From contig CAJXAU010000120.1 in assembly GCA_913050205.1 (NCBI GenBank), forward strand, positions 1-5,860: DNA of 5,860 bases, written 5' to 3'. The notes under the pieces were generated by a model. The model was not told where the DNA came from. It saw nothing but the letters and a program-made list of their open reading frames with translations, and ran no database searches. Positions 5,543-5,860 of this stretch are shown here, in pieces. This DNA comes from an uncultured Verrucomicrobiota bacterium (GTDB lineage: Bacteria > Verrucomicrobiota > Verrucomicrobiia > Limisphaerales > UBA1096). The translations under genes were made by a program, and so were the position numbers. The first letter of the stretch is position 1. Each line of letters begins with the position of its first letter.

Positions 5543-5860
5543 CGAAATTGGATTCGTTGCTGCCGTAGTATTCCTCAATCAGCTTCCAGCAGACTAACTG
5601 CATTCGGGGCAGATGAAAAGGCCCCTTCCAAAGATTGCCTTTCAGCGGCACGGAAACACGGCCGTCACGGTGCAGGTAGCCGTACCACTCTCCGTGTTCT
5701 TCATCGGCAAAACGGCCATGTGCCCAAATGTGCACCATCCAAAACATCGTGGCGTATTTTTCCTCGCCGGTCAGGCAAAGGGCGAGCAGCGTGGCGATGA
5801 TGGCTTCGTTGTGCGGCCACCAGAATTTCATGTCGTGCCAATACTCCTGCACCGGCTTGT
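5529..5860 (-). CDS. N-acylglucosamine 2-epimerase (AGE) family protein, C-terminal part
   Basis: The frame is open from position 5860, where the gene leaves the window, to the TAG at 5529-5531; about 109 C-terminal residues are visible. They carry the end of the (alpha/alpha)6 barrel typical of AGE and cellobiose 2-epimerase proteins: [20 protein letters not shown] (the WPHNEA helix with a catalytic-site histidine), [12 protein letters not shown] (the conserved E-W-x-x-L-x-R-D-G turn) and [13 protein letters not shown] (the FHxPR motif with the second conserved histidine). Such enzymes epimerise or isomerise sugars at C2. Which sugar cannot be told from this fragment. The last codons overlap the start of the prepilin-like gene by 14 bp in a different frame, so the two are probably on one transcript. 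Confidence 0.93.
   Translation of the reverse strand, partial: KPVQEYWHDMKFWWPHNEAIIATLLALCLTGEEKYATMFWMVHIWAHGRFADEEHGEWYGYLHRDGRVSVPLKGNLWKGPFHLPRMQLVCWKLIEEYYGSNESNFDENK

Noticed and set aside
1..5860. tRNA, rRNA, CRISPR array, insertion sequence or defence genes
   Set aside because: No cloverleaf-like segment, regularly spaced repeat, transposase or terminal inverted repeat was seen; the iterated palindrome is irregularly spaced and mostly inside genes, unlike a CRISPR array.

Overview
The window holds seven protein-coding genes packed almost without gaps. Its overall G+C is roughly 60% by eye, and it looks like chromosomal DNA of a member of the Verrucomicrobiota. The main clue is the prepilin-like protein at 4829-5542. 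Its N-terminus ([30 protein letters not shown]) and C-terminal DGH motif are the very common form in that phylum. A two-domain ModA-like binding protein next to a permease with a periplasmic insert also fits the PVC superphylum. This assignment is inference.

Layout. (1) Minus strand, 1-2199: a molybdate/sulfate-type ABC importer made of a membrane-anchored, internally duplicated solute-binding protein (646-2199) and, overlapping it by ATGA, the permease (649 to beyond position 1). The permease has an unusual extracytoplasmic insert after its first membrane helix. No ATPase gene is visible; it may follow the permease outside the window. (2) An 88-94 bp divergent intergenic stretch, about 2200-2293. 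(3) Plus strand, 2294-4812: a PhzF-family isomerase, then an ATP-grasp-like protein of unknown substrate 36 bp later, then a small coiled-coil lipoprotein 41 bp later. (4) Minus strand, 4829-5860: the C-terminus of an N-acylglucosamine 2-epimerase family protein, whose last 14 bp overlap the start of the prepilin-like gene. The two converging blocks meet at a small hairpin followed by T5, a likely terminator.

The most striking thing not explained by the genes is a highly iterated palindrome centred on CTTGGCCAAG, in its best copies CGCTTGGCCAAGCG. The 8-mer TTGGCCAA occurs eight times and the 10-mer CTTGGCCAAG six times. The 8-mer would be expected about 0.1 times by chance at this base composition. 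Copies lie inside genes of unrelated families, on both coding strands and in all three reading frames (read as LAK, LGQA or TWPS), so the pattern is set at the DNA level. One copy supplies the last residues and part of the stop codon of the ATP-grasp gene. An imperfect partner copy lies 20 bp further on, in the gap before the lipoprotein gene. The pattern recalls HIP1 of cyanobacteria or DNA uptake sequences. I know of no described element with this sequence, but I could not search.

How the genes work together: the minus-strand importer forms one translationally coupled unit. The PhzF, ATP-grasp and lipoprotein genes are codirectional and may be cotranscribed, but nothing in the sequence shows a shared pathway for all three. 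The epimerase and prepilin-like genes are translationally linked by overlap, with no obvious functional link.
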